From assembly GCA_020064725.1 (NCBI GenBank), contig JAGTWJ010000001.1, forward strand, positions 2,976,001 through 3,040,000: DNA of 64,000 bases. Direction: 5' to 3'. The first letter of the stretch is position 1. Each line of letters begins with the position of its first letter. Below are positions 11,116 through 24,269 of the stretch, piece after piece. Position numbers and translations under genes: made by a program. The notes beneath the pieces were generated by a model. The model was given only the letters and a program-made list of their open reading frames with translations, was not told the DNA's origin and did no database searches. Source of the stretch: Drechslerella dactyloides. Its lineage: Eukaryota; Ascomycota; Orbiliomycetes; Orbiliales; Orbiliaceae.

Positions 11116-14100
11116 TTACACGGTCGTCGTGGGAACGGGTATGGTACCCTGGTAATAGATATCCAGGCGATTTCCGTTACCACAGAATTGTCCTGGATTA
11201 CCCTTACATGGCTTCGTGCAATCCTTTGTCGGCGCCGCTCCGCCACCTACGACCGTCTTCGTGCCGCCCGCCACTGTCGACGAGTAATACCAGAGGCTAG
11301 TGCCACCCCAGCATCTAGAGTTTTCATGTTAGCAGAGCTTCTAAAAGTGGAAATACAGATCAAACGAATGGACACTTACTCTCGGCCATATTCGACACCA
11401 AAGATGGGATATGTGCCAGCGCACAGGCTAGCGCACATGTTCAAGTCCATAGTGTCTACCGCCGTCACCAGCTTGTTCAAGGCACGAGTACCGGTCGGCT
11501 CGTAGTAGCAGCCTAGGGTTGAGTAAGTCGCCGCGGTGCCGGACGATGGACCGGATGTAATTTGAGCCACGAGAGTTGTCGGGTTGACAATAGCTGTCGT
11601 GGTCGTCCGGGTGCTCGTCACCATCGTTGTCGTCGTGGGACTTGGCGCCGCAGTAGTGGTGGTAGTCGTCCTCGACGTAGTCGAAGTCGTAATGATGGTG
11701 GAGGTGGTAGTAAGGGTGGTGGTGGTGGTCCTCGACGTAGTAGTAGTTGTCGTTGTCGTTGGCGACGAGGATGCAGAAGTGGTGGTTGTCGACGTGGTAC
11801 CTGAAGACGTAGTACCCGATGATGTAGTACCTGAAGACGACGATCCGGTACTGGTGCCGGTCGTGGTCGGGCTGGACGTCGCCGAGGTCGTAGTAGTCGA
11901 GCTGGATCCTACTGAGGTGGTAGGCGTGTTCGTAGCACTTGAGCTCGATGTCGACACCGTCGTCGTAGTGGTCGTTGTCGACGTCGAAGCAACCCGTTCG
12001 GAGGCGTCCTGCAAAGTGTACAGATTGAATCTGTTTCCCATACCACAGAACTGTGAAGGATTGCCAGGGCAGGTACCGCCGCATTGCGTGGAGGCAGTTG
12101 GGAGAGCAGCAGTAGCGATAGTAGTGTCCGCCCAACATTCTTGGCGGTACTCGACACCACAATACTTGTATCCCTTCGCGATGGCAGCGTCGATACATTT
12201 CTCGATAGTCATACCGTTTGCGTCATTGGCAATCTGGTTGGCCATGGCTTTACCACCAGCAGTAGGCTCCGCGTAACAGCCCTTGGACACATAGTCTTTG
12301 TAGGTTGCAGGATTGCCACCCTGTGTAGAAGTTGCGGTCGTAGTGGTAGCGCCAGTAGTGGTTGTCACTGTGCCTCCGGACGTCGTCGTGGTAGTAGCAC
12401 CCGACGTGGTGGTTGACGAACCACCCCCGAGTTGGTAAAGGTTGAGTCGATCGCCACCACCGCATGTCTGCGCCGGCGTGCCCGAGCAAGTCATACTGCA
12501 GTCTGCGCTGGTAGTAGAAGTCACCCCCGACGCAGTAGTGCTCCATCCCCAACACTCGACACCGTACCTGTTCGAGGATTAGTAAACGCAGTATGAGAGA
12601 TGGGACAGGACTAAACATACTCGACGCCCGCATATTGATAGCCCTTAGCGATGGCAGCATCGATACACTTCTCAATAGACATGCCATTGCCCGGGGGGGT
12701 GTTATTATTGGAAATCTGCAGCTGCAGAGCCTTTCCGCCAGTCTTAGGTTCCACGAAGCATCCCAGGGACGTGTAGGCCTTATAAACCGATGGGTTGCCA
12801 GCCTGCGCCGTGGTTGTGGTCATGGTAGAAGTTGTCGTGGTAGGCGTGTTTGTGGAGGAAACAGTACCGCTAGTGGAAGTAGTCGACACGCCGGTGCCCG
12901 TCGTTGTAGCACCACCAGCCATGTACACTGTGAGTCTGTCACCGGCACCGCAACTCTGCGCGGGGTTACCCGGGCATGGCATACTACACTGGGTAGTGGC
13001 GGTGGTTGTCACGGCTGGATTAAGAGTGCTGCCCACCCAACATTCTCGACCGTATCTTCGCTGAAGTTAGTGGATTCCGTATTAGAAAACATGGGATGGA
13101 GCTGGGAACTTACTCGACACCCGCGTAATTGTAACCAGCAGACTTGGCAGTATCGATACATTTTTCGACGTTCATAGAGGTGCCATCGTTGAGGATCTGG
13201 TAGCCTAGAGCCTTGACAGGTGCGTCGACATAACAACCTTGTGCCGTGTACCCGTTGTACACAGATGGATTCCCAGATGGAGCAGACGTTGTGGACGTGC
13301 TTGTTCCAGTCGAAGTTGTGGAGCCCTGAGAAGTGCTTGAGAGGCTTGTCGTTCCAGTCGTTGTCGCCGATGACGCGCTAGGGTTGAGGACGTAGTGATT
13401 AAATCGATTGCCGTTACCGCACTTCTCTCCCGCGTTACCAGGGCACGGTGTGCTGCAATCAGTGTCCGGTGCCGATGCCGCACGCGAGTCGATTGACGGT
13501 CCAGCCCAGCACTCGTAGCCATACCTATTGATTCCAAGCGTTAGATAAGGCTTCAGGAGGAGGGGTCACGGTGTTTCGAACAAGACCAACTCCGAAATGT
13601 TAAGAGGAGACTAATGGACTTACTCAACACCACAATAACTGAAACCCTTTGCAATGGCGGCGTCGATACACATTTCAATGGTCATTCCTTGAGGGTCATT
13701 CAGGATCTGGCTGGCCATGGCCTTGGGGGCAGTGTCTGGTTCCTTCCAGCATCCCTTGTTCTCATAGCCCTTATAGACAGCAGGGTTAGTGGATGCCGGC
13801 ACAGGAGTCGTCGTCGTGCCTGTCTGGCCGGGCTTGGTGCCACATGGCGCATTCTGGTCGGCCGTGTATCTATCAGATCGGGCAAACAGCGATATGAAGG
13901 TGCCAGGCTTGAGGTTTCCGTTACCACCGCAAGTTTCGCTATCGGTGAGGGTGCAGCCGTAGTTGCAGTCGAGCTCAGAGCACGAGAACGCAATGTTTGT
14001 GGAATTACCGCACCAACATTCCCGCTCGTACTGGGTGCCGGCAAGGGTCCACCCTGCGTTGCTACACAGTGTGATACATTGTTCGTTATCGTTCTTCATG

Positions 14101-17100
14101 GGATCCGGAAGAGACATCTGGGTGGCGAGCTGGCGGCCGGGATTGTTCTCGATGGCGCAGCCAACATAACGGTACAGAGCGGTTGTAGCGTTCACCTTGG
14201 GCCCGAACTGTTGCGAGACCGCATTACAATCGAAAACGAACGTCTGCTTGCCAAACGTCGGATCGTTGACGTTCATGGTCCAATTGGCAGACCCCTGATA
14301 CGGGTTAACGTTGACCTGGGACCGAGGAACCGCACAGTAGATGGCGCCAGTCGCGGACTCGCCAGGAGCGATCTGAGTACCTTCTCCAAGATCAACCGAG
14401 TTGACGGCACTGACGATAGAGTTGCTCACTGGAGGCTTGGAGACCGTGAGGTCGAGGACGGCAGAGTTCGGCCCACCAATGTTGCTCACGCGAAGCAGAA
14501 GGGTCTTCTTGGTCTGTTGCTGGACATCGCCGAAACTGAAATGAGTACCGGGAACGTAGGTAACCCAGCCTGTGCCATCCGGCGTCTGGAATTCGACCTT
14601 GGCCTTTGGCGGTTCGAAAGACGATGCGGTGATAGCGACAACTTTGGTGCCGCCAGTAGACTCAATCTTAAGCCAGAGCTTGTAGTTGGATGAGGAAGTT
14701 GTGTAAAAGTTGACAACGATAGTAAGCTCAGCATCAGCCTGGACTTGCGAGTTGGCTGCAGGCAGACCACTGAATGTGAACGGAGCAGAAACGATGGTAT
14801 TTCCATTGAACGTCGGGTTAGACCACGGGCCAGTGGCGCCACTGGTGGAAACTTGGTAGCTGTTGATTGTGAAACTGCTGGCACCCTGGTTCTCGAGGAT
14901 GAAGTTTTGGTTAACGCCGTTCGCAGATGAGCCCGTAATGTAGTTGGAGAAAGCAACAGTATCCGGGCTGACTGTGAGGTAGCCAGCACTCGAGGTACCG
15001 GTGCCGGACAAGCCAACGATGGTTTGCTTTGAGAATCCAGCTGCTTGTTGAGTCGTATTCAGGAAAACATTGGCGGACAATTTACCGACGCTCTGAGGAG
15101 AGAATAGAACTGTGAAGGTGAACGTAGAGCCCTGGGCGACGTTTGCTGGCAAAGAAGGAACTGTGCCCAGTTGGTAGTTGACATTGGACGAAAGGCTGGC
15201 GCCAGTGACCTGACAGGCAGTCTTAGCGGTACAAGTGATGGTCTTCGGGGAGCTGGTGGAGCCTATTTCCTGGGTGCCCACGTCAACGGGATCAGAGCAG
15301 TTGAGAGGCGAGTTGACAGCGGACCCGAAAGCGTAGAGCAAGCCCTGGCTGGTAGCAACATAGACGATACCGTTTCCGAAAACAGGCTTCTGGAACTTGG
15401 TAACACCGGTGATGGGCCAGATGCGGACAAGGGGGAAGTTGTTGCCGTTCTCTGGGGTGGCCTTGTAGACACGAAGACCCTGCGTACCATTGTTGACGTC
15501 CGAAATCCACAACAATGCGCTGTCCTCTTTTCCTGGGAAAGACGTGGTTGTGCCGTGTCCGACACCGAGAGTGTATCCGTTGGGTCGGTCGAGTGTCCCG
15601 ATGGCAGCGATGTTTGGGCCGCCGTCGCAGCTGAATTTGAAGACACGGGTTGCGAACTTGATAATGTTGATAAAGATGTAACCGCTCGTTGGAGAAATCG
15701 GATAAACACCAGCACCCGCATATACAGAGTTCTCGTTCTGGTAGGTGGCAAGGACAGCGTCCTTCCCACTAGCACCGTTGCCATTGCAGTAACCGCCGAG
15801 GTTGTCCAAGTTCAGGAGATATGTCTTTCCGGCCTTTCCGGTAATCACGCCGATACGGGGGACACCCGGACAGCTGAAAGGCATAATGCTTAGTGGCGAT
15901 GTTCCGAGATCCTGGTCGGCGCCGTCAAGCGCTTCTTTGTCAAAAGGCATGAAGAAGTCTTTAACAACAATTCGACCGTCATCTTGAATAATGGCATGCA
16001 CAGCTGCCTCTTCCAACGCAGTTGGAGGGTCGTTTCCAGCAACTGGGGTACCGTGCAACTGGGATGTATAACCGTTACCAGTGGCAAAAAACATCGAGCC
16101 TCTGCCATCAGAAGCAATGCCACCACCAGACATCCAGATACCACCGCCTTGGATCTTAACATCTTCGGGTCCACCTTCTGTCGCGAAACTTTCGACAATC
16201 TGGCCACTGGTTTTGTCCCATCCCATGATCCAACCGCTGAAGTTGTACTGGACGCAGTGAGAGGCGAAACCAGCAATGATGTACTGTCCATACTGGAGTA
16301 GCGCGGGACGTTGATGCTGATTGCCACCAAGAAACCACCGCTTAGGATTATTCCGAGCAGGTATATTCTGGAGATCAACAGGGAAGTTTGGCAAGGTTTC
16401 CAAAGTATTTGTATCGATTGCATAGACTCTGTATCTGCCGTTCAGTCTGCCTTTCTCCACGTCGGACTGATCCCTGTAGGTCTTCATGGTGAAATACCAG
16501 ATACCCGTAGCCGGGTCGATGACACCAGTTCCCTACGTCCACCTATGTTAGAATTACGGACTTCATAGCTGGTGAACCCGCGAGTTTATTGTGTTGGAGA
16601 ATACGCACAGTGTTGCCGACGAAGGGGTTCACGTCCACACATCCATCCAGATCAGCAGCGAGGAAAGGGATACATAAGTTCCTCGAAGCTACGATCACGC
16701 CTGTCTTCGCGTCAATCTTGTAGATGTTGTTCATGCAAGTCGAAAGATACACATATTGCTTGGTGTCCCCACTCGGTGTGTAGACCAGAGGCTGCGCGTA
16801 CACAACTTCCTTCTCCGCGATTCTTGCGCCACCAGGAGGCGTGTAAGAATAGGCGCCTGGTAGGGGAGCTGCCCATAGCTTATCAAAGTCACTTGATGCG
16901 ACAATAGCCGGATCCATGTTGTGGTTCCTAAAAGAAATCGATTGTCAGTGTCGGTTGGCTGACAACTATAGGCATAGTGAGAAAACCGTACGTTTCATAG
17001 CCTGATCGACTGACATCACCACCGCTGGTGATTGTGTCTGTGTCGCCGAGCGACGAGACCAGCGGTGACCAGCTGAGCACCGCCAGCGCAACAGCCAGTA

Positions 17101-17131
17101 GGCCGCCGGATGCCGAACGAAGGGACCTCAT
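11116..17131 (-). CDS. secreted beta-propeller protein with six WSC domains
   Basis: Exons on the minus strand are 17131-16992, 16927-16609, 16532-13624, 13524-13114, 13055-12621, 12567-11380 and 11314-11116, totalling 5601 nt and 1866 residues. A signal peptide occupies residues 1-28. Residues of about 40-520 form a PQQ-like (quinoprotein dehydrogenase-type) beta-propeller (HNMDPAIVASS, QYVYLSTCMNNIYKIDAKTG, VYVATSQGLLYAFGS). Ig-like repeats of the HYDIN/ASPM type follow to about 930. WSC 1 begins near residue 938 and WSC 2 near 1073; four more follow. Each has the GCY/GCW start, a C-x(n)-C core, GVEYGxECW and the C-P-G-N-x-x-x-x-C-G-x-G-x-R-x-x-x-Y end. A Thr/Ser-rich mucin-like linker separates WSC 5 and 6. 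WSC domains bind wall polysaccharide. No transmembrane segment or GPI signal is seen, so the protein is probably secreted or wall-associated. Whether the propeller is catalytic is unknown. Confidence 0.88.
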
Positions 17132-20100
17132 GGTGAAGTCGTATTACAAAGATATACGCTGCTGATGCACTCTCTATCAATCTATACCATCGAAATGTGT
17201 TGCGAACGTTGTAATTTTCGCGTCGCGTTCGGCCGTAGAAAATGGAATGGATCAACGAGCGTCCAGTCTTCCACACCAAAAAAAAAAGTTGCGAAGCCGA
17301 ATTCGAAAGATTAAACTAGTAGATATTACAATTAAGAAGAGAATGCCCCAAACAGCGCTCGTCAACCAGTCGGATTGGCGACGACGATACTGCTTGAAAT
17401 TAATGAACGAGTGACACTACGCAAACTGCGTATAACGGGGCAATGGGCGAAAAAGGGCGAGGGAGCAAGAAGAAGTCCCGTGGTAGGGAAGGGGAGGGGC
17501 CCCCAAAGTTCATATACCCAGCAACCGACTCGTGCGGGCCAGGGTCATAACTGCTTTTTCGAATCCCCCCGATTGCTGAGCAAAGTTCAGCTCAGACTTG
17601 GCGTGCCTGGCGAGAAAAAGCGGGCTCGGTGGGCTAAATTACAACGGATCGGACAGGTGCAGATTGAAGCCTGTGCTTCTTGTTCCTTGCGTCTGGCCTC
17701 ATTCGAAATTTAGTTCTGGCGCCACGGGGTACTCGGCAGGCGGAAGAAATGATGGTCGTGGCACCATCATCACCCCGTACAGAAACACATATTGCATACT
17801 CCATTATAGGCCAGACGGACAAAAACAAGCTGCATGGGTGGCTTTCCCCGGGGAAAAGATGGGCGCCCGTCGGCGTGGCTCCATCCTCTACCAGTTAGGG
17901 CGACTGTCAATCGCCATTGCCAGGCAAGAATATCGAGCCCTTAGCTGCCGGACGCCGCAATTGCCCAGAGCTTAGACGCCTGCGTCCGAAGTCAAGATCA
18001 GCTTTCGCGGTGCCCCGGCATGTCACACGCTGGAAGGTTTGAAAGGGTAAATGCAAACTCTCTCCCTCAGGATCTCTTGCAGAAGTCGATCGTATGCCAA
18101 TAGTGATCCTTTGGAAACATAATATGCGCCGCGCGATCACGTCGATTGAGCTCCAGCGCGCATATTCTGTTGTGTAGCTTGCTCTCGTTACCCCTAAACA
18201 CCCTTGCACGCAACAAAAGCGTTAAAGCCCGCACCAGCACCGATATCTACACAACTGCAGCTCCTTCTCCTCACTGGTTCGAACCCGAGGAAAACAGTTC
18301 ATGCAAACTCGCTAGAACTCCTTCTTTCTCAGAACCTCCAAGACCTTCTCAAGATCTTTGTGCCCACTTGGAGGGGCTATCCGGCCTGCCTAGAGCGGTG
18401 AGACCTCCCACTGGTTGAGCAGTATGTTGTGTGGGCCACGCTCGGTTGTCAGGATCAGTCACTAGCGTGTTCAACCCCTGGCGCTTTCCTATTTTAGTTG
18501 AAGTCCGCGCAAGCAAATTTGGCTTGGGTTGCAAACCAATGTCTCTCTGCTGCTCTGATTTTGGTGCTGGTATTTTCCGGCGGACGGCTCGCAATGCACC
18601 CGCGTAGGATAGCAAGGAGCTCAATCAGCTCTGCGTCCCGAGACCACAAAGTACAATCAGCTGTTCGTTTCGCTGACTACTTTTGGCAGGGTCAGTTGTG
18701 ATCCAGACCGCTCTCACCGTTCTGAGACAAACATCGACGCATATAAAATGCATTATCGATTCACCTCGATAACAAGTCGATCTTAAGCCCGTGGCCTTCG
18801 CCTCAGGGCTATGAGGCAAGAAAGACAAGTTGGGTAATCGATCGAGTCCCGGTTTAGTATCGACGCCAATGTCAAGCTTACAAAAGACCCAGAGCCAGAC
18901 TGTTGGACTTTTCCGTTGGATGTTGGACTCAGCCCATTATCCGTCCGTCTGGCTAGTCCCGGAAGGATTATCCGCAATATCACAGGCTCCACCCGAGCTG
19001 AGATTGATACCAATATGGTGGCTAAATATTAGAAATTTTAGTTCCTAAAAACAACCCAAACCTCTTATGCGGATTCACCCGTATACCGGCCGCATCTCCG
19101 TTCTCTGGGATCGCCACATGTCCGGCTCAATTCGAAGAATAAGGTTGAATTTGAGCCTGCCGCCGCCTGAGGCTTACGTGACAGACATTGCATTATTGCA
19201 GACGAGTTCGCGGGCGTGTCCGCGTATTGTAAAACGTCGATGGACATGTGGATGTCCGCCCACAAATTTCCTGACCATGGTTTGTCTCTGGACTCTTGGC
19301 TGCCTACTGCGATGCAAATGCGGCTGGCGCTCGCTCGTGAAAATCCGTGTCTGCCGCACACAGTTCCCGTCATGAGATCATCGTCACACTATGCGCCAGC
19401 GCCAAGCAATTTGCCAGTTCGGCCATCAATCCCTTTTGAAGCCTTCCGCATTGCCCTTTGCCCTACCACCCATTGCAATCGATTCCGTTAGATAGGGGCG
19501 CCGCTGGAAGCTCTCGAGCCCTTCCCGAGACTCTGGAGCTGCGTCATCTCGCCGGAGATCGAAATTAATACGACAAATGTATTTTTATACGAAAAAGCAA
19601 TGTGCTCTGCACAGGACGGACCCGGGACTCTCGCCGCGCGCCCTTTATTCATGCATGAACTTGCATGCGTAGTGCTGAGCTTTGCTGTTTTCGACCTATG
19701 CACCACCGCGAGCCAACCGTAGCTGCAGATGTGAATCAACATGCTATTTGAACGTCGCTGCCGTCGACAGTATGCCGTGTCAAAGACCCGTCAATTTTGC
19801 AACTGGCCCTTGCGTACAGGTCTCACTATCGGTGTGTAAAGCGCTATAGAGTTCGGAGGCTGAGCCGACAGCTCGCGTCTGAGGGTAGCTAGTGCATATC
19901 CGCTCCTCGTGTGCTCGCCTTATGTCCGGCGAATTATGACCCTGGGCGTCAGGGCTGAATGCTCTTCATGCTGCAATATCAAGAGTGATATTAGACTGGT
20001 TGGGGACGCGAATACATTCGCTATACTACGGTGAAGAACATCGCTGGAGCTTTCCGTGTTACCCGAGCCCAATTGGGATCATCTATCCCTGTCTGCGATA

Positions 20101-23100
20101 ACAGAACTCAAGGTTATCCATTGGCGCATTTCAAAGCCCGTCGATCGATATCGAAGCACATGCAGTCCATGAGCTTGATAATCGATTTATCCCAAAAGGA
20201 GCTCAAGCGAGTTGCTCCTAAGCAATGAGATTTTCAACCATGAGTTCTCTCCTCTTTAGATCTTGTCTATCAATGCAGCTAGCAGTTAGCAGGAATGTTG
20301 AACCAAGGGGGAAAATGCGTCCATAACGTTAGCTCTCGCGTTCAGAGCCACGAGATTGGCCGGGTGGCCGGCTCGCAATGCAACGTGGGCGCATCCGACA
20401 ATCCAGAACTGCAATCCCCTGACTTGACGAAGTTGAGGGGAGTCGCCTCTCATTAACTCGATATGGGAAAGGCCCAAAACCAAGCAAGTTACTACTAGTC
20501 TCGGGCATGCAAGTGCAGGGCGAAACTGGAGGCTGAAATCCAAGGACAACTCGAGCCAACAGCGAAGCGCTTTGCCCTTTCGAGTGGTCGATTGTTGCAA
20601 TATTCAACTAGTCTCGGGATGTTCCAACATCTCAAATGGATGCTCAAATCACGATCACGATGATCTCCATTGTCTAGAACTCGATATCTCGCGGCTGGTG
20701 TGAAACCAAGGCTCCCAAAAGAGGGGATTTTTCTTCAGCTCGAGGCGCCAAGGAGTACCAAAGAGGAGCCATCATGACTATCAGAGCCCGTCAATCCAAT
20801 CATGAGACACACGACACCCGTCAACAGAAAATGTTGGTGATTGAAGCTGGTGATTCTGTATTACGCGGTGTTGATCGCTTGCAGCCTCGATTCTGGCATG
20901 CGCATGCAGAAGCGCTGCGTATCGTCTTCTTTTCAGTTGATTCTCGCCGCAGATCCTGTGATATGATATACGATGTCTATAGTATAGCATAGGTTGCCGC
21001 CGCTAACTGTTGACAACAGCTCAGTGTTACCTATAATTATCTCCATCAGTGCATGAATGCGATACCGGAGCTGGGCTGGACACGATCTACTTGTACCACC
21101 AGTGGTTGTCGTCTGGCTCACCGACGCATGCGCACACGAACACTAACAAGATAAGGCAGGCGGGTCCTTACACGGAAAGAGAGATAATGTCTTGGTTGTC
21201 TTCACCGTCGCAGTTTGGTTTACGAGGGTCCAAATCCGTGGGGGCGCATGTATCCATCCGCATCTTCAAGCTTACTTTGTATGTTCCACAGAAGCATTCG
21301 AGAGCATGAGCAACATAACCCACCTGCCCATCAGCCGTGATCCACCGGAGCAGTCTCGGGGAAAGAGAATCTCGTTTCGGGGACGCTGAAGAGAATCATG
21401 GTATGAATAGAATGATCCAAAATGGACAGTCACTTCGGCTGAATTGAGTTCGACTAGTTAGTGACTAATGCTGAGAGGACAAAGCAGACTAAACTCGGAT
21501 ACCCCTGTGGTTCTTTGCAATTGCTTCGCCTCCGTTGCAAGGAGTGGATGAAGCGAAGTGAAGGAGTGTTGACTTCAAGCGGCGGTACGAATTGAGAACG
21601 TCGGGCGCGAACTCAACACCACAATCAAGATAAACAGGCTCGAATCATGCCACCGCGTAGATGAGCCTCCGTATTCCAGAATTGCCAGCTCACCACCCAC
21701 CACGTTCTAGCCAATGCAATGCAGGCGAGAATCACCCCTCCATTCGAGATTGACTCGCATCCCGTACTGCGATATGAGAGGGTCATGCAATGCATTCACG
21801 CTGCAGGACACCATGCAAGCCACGGTTACCATCACAGGAGGCGACCTCTTACCCCTAGTTTTTACGTGTCCAAACAAAAAAAGGCTGCACCGACAGATTG
21901 CAACGCGTAATCGTACGTTGCTCGCGCATGATCCCTTCAGTCTCTGAACATTCGACTGCGTTCAGCCGCAATGTCAAGAAAAAAAAATGGATAGGATCCC
22001 CTAGCTGCTCTCTACTTTTCGTGCGAGGTGCCGAGCCGTCGCATGATATACTCCGTAGCGCATTGTTTGCGCCGCTGTCGTGTGCGCGTGGGACGTTTGT
22101 GTTCCAGTAGCTCCAGCAGCTAAATTGCCGGCTAGCCGAAACGGACGGCACAAGTTTTCATTCGTCTTTCATTCAGGAGCGGAGCGCCAGCCCGCAAGCC
22201 CTCTTGACTAAATGCTCCGGTGCCCTGACATACTCGTACCAGTTGGGCATCTCGAACATGCTCCGTCGTCTGATTCCCACATCTTTCTTTTTATCTGTTG
22301 TTAGAATACGGGCAAACCTGAGCTGATCTTGCCGAGCTGCCGAGTTGCACAAGAAATAAAAGAAATGAAGACAAGGCGCCGCGAGATAAACATGTTTCGG
22401 CTCAGCCCTTTCGCGCTCGCTCTTCGCCGACGTTAATTACCGGACGGACGTCCTACTTCTACATACATGAATGAATACTTTTGCGTGTCGACCACTCCAG
22501 GCCCTGCCTCTAGGGATGTCTGCCATATGGTGCAAAAGTGTTCAGAAGCAAACATCCAACCTCCAACCCAACACCGACGGAGTTGCACAAACCCTAAGCG
22601 GCTAGCAATGCACCAATGCAGGAACAAATCCAGCCATCGGGCTGTTGTGTAGTCTCAAGACGCCGGACTTTGTGTGTCCAAACGCTAGCCAAAGGCAGCA
22701 TGTCTAGTCGATGCTTGCCAAGCTTGTGGGAATGTAAACGTGCTCTGCTCCCACAGACATGCCATGTCAGGCCAGGCCAGCCCTATCCAGGAGAAAACAG
22801 GTCATATCATGCTACCAAGTCAACTCAATCTCTCGGCAATATAGCAAATCCCACGAGCACTTACGCTGGCACGCCACCAATTTGGAAATATTCAGGGTTC
22901 ATCACCCCACTTTAAAATCCACAGTCGGATACCCGATAGACTGCAATTTGAAGTCGGCCTACTGTACTTTGTAAACATAAATCTAGACATCAAAAAAATG
23001 CCTCATCCGGGAAGCTAGATCACCGAGCACATATATATCTAAATCCTTCGTTTGTCTTGTTGTGTGTAGACTCTATTCATCAAAGCGACAAACCCTTCCG

Positions 23101-24269
23101 ACCCATGCGCAGTGTTCGACGCATCTCGTTTATAGCTTGACGCGTTCGGTCCTCCTTTACTTAGCATGTCTGGCAGATAGACTGAGGCTTCTCGACTCCA
23201 CAGTCAGTCTGTAGCATGATTATCTTCAAGCCCCAGAAGCTTCGTATGCACGCACGCGCAATTCTATATCCACCCCTGCTCAGATAACCATAATCGACCA
23301 GGGACACAGACATCCCGGATCTTTAAGATAGTATTATAGTGCACCCGCATGCACCCGCATTTTATTCGCGAGATCACACAGCCTTTATACGAAGTACCTG
23401 CATAACAAATTATTTTGTACTAACGCATCTTAAGTATACTCTAATTGGCCAAGCGAACACATATTTTTCATTGTGATTGGCTCAATTGATACTTAATGAC
23501 CTTATTTCAATTGGCAGGGATCCAACTGATCCTAAGATGCTGCTGAAGCACTGTGTTTATAGCAACCCCTGCCCCATTCATTGTAAGCGTTATTGTAAGG
23601 CGGCATCTTATCGGAAGTATATGCGTGCATTGTCTCCGAAACTACCTTATAAATTTGGTGCAGCTTGGCTCTATGACATGGTTCCATCTAGATCTGAGAT
23701 CCGTCTTGACCTTCGCAATTTATTGCTACCATACCCGCTTGGATGCAGACCGTGTGCCCAATTAAATGTAACCCGATTATTCGATCAATACTCACGTGGT
23801 GTTGATATCGGAGGAGGCTTTTTATCGACATTTACTCTTATTTAAAGAAAGAGCTACAGCTATGATGGAACCGTGTTCTCGAATATTGGGCTTCGGGTAC
23901 ACCGTTAAGTATCGACACTCTACCCCGGGTGTTTTAAATGCCATGTTGCATTTTGGGGTCTCATATATCCCAGCTTCCTTTATGGCCATAGTTGCAACAA
24001 CGGGTAGTTTCATGTACCATGAATCGTATGCGTATTTAGAAATCCGATGGGTTCTCACTGTATTCCAAGGGTTCTAATTTAGTCTTCTAGAATCATGCGA
24101 AATCTCCAGGGGGTCCGGCGTAGATCAACTGTTAATATAATATGTCTCCGGTCTGATTAATGACTGCGTATAAATTACTGCATGTCCGTAAATCGATCGT
24201 GGTATAGTCTAAGAGCCAAGAGACGGACCAACAGCTGTCTGTAGAGCACCACATCATATTCAATCAAAA
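17132..24269. other. 7.1-kb gene-poor region
   Basis: No gene could be supported on either strand. Open frames are short and overlapping and lack domain features. Two adjacent plus-strand frames at 23477-23845 and 23796-24077 (122 and 93 codons) are the best candidates, but neither resembles a family I know and no splice joins them. The motif ACTAGTCTCGGG occurs at about 20497 and again at about 20604. A palindrome core is at 20896-20907. No terminal repeats of an intact transposon were seen. Confidence 0.45.
20896..20907. repeat. 12-nt palindrome core
   Basis: GCATGCGCATGC, the inner 12 nt of the palindromes at 6755-6768 and 63701-63714. Confidence 0.4.

Noticed and set aside
11562..12276. 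Plus-strand valine-rich frame of 230 codons
   Set aside because: It is an artefact opposite the Thr/Ser-rich linker between WSC 5 and WSC 6.
18266..18296. GGTTCGAACC sequence resembling a tRNA T-arm
   Set aside because: The flanking bases do not form a five-pair stem, and no acceptor, D-arm or anticodon arm was found around it.
23477..24077. Two neighbouring plus-strand frames of 122 and 93 codons
   Set aside because: They overlap in different frames, no splice connects them and no family was recognised. They are mentioned only in the intergenic entry.
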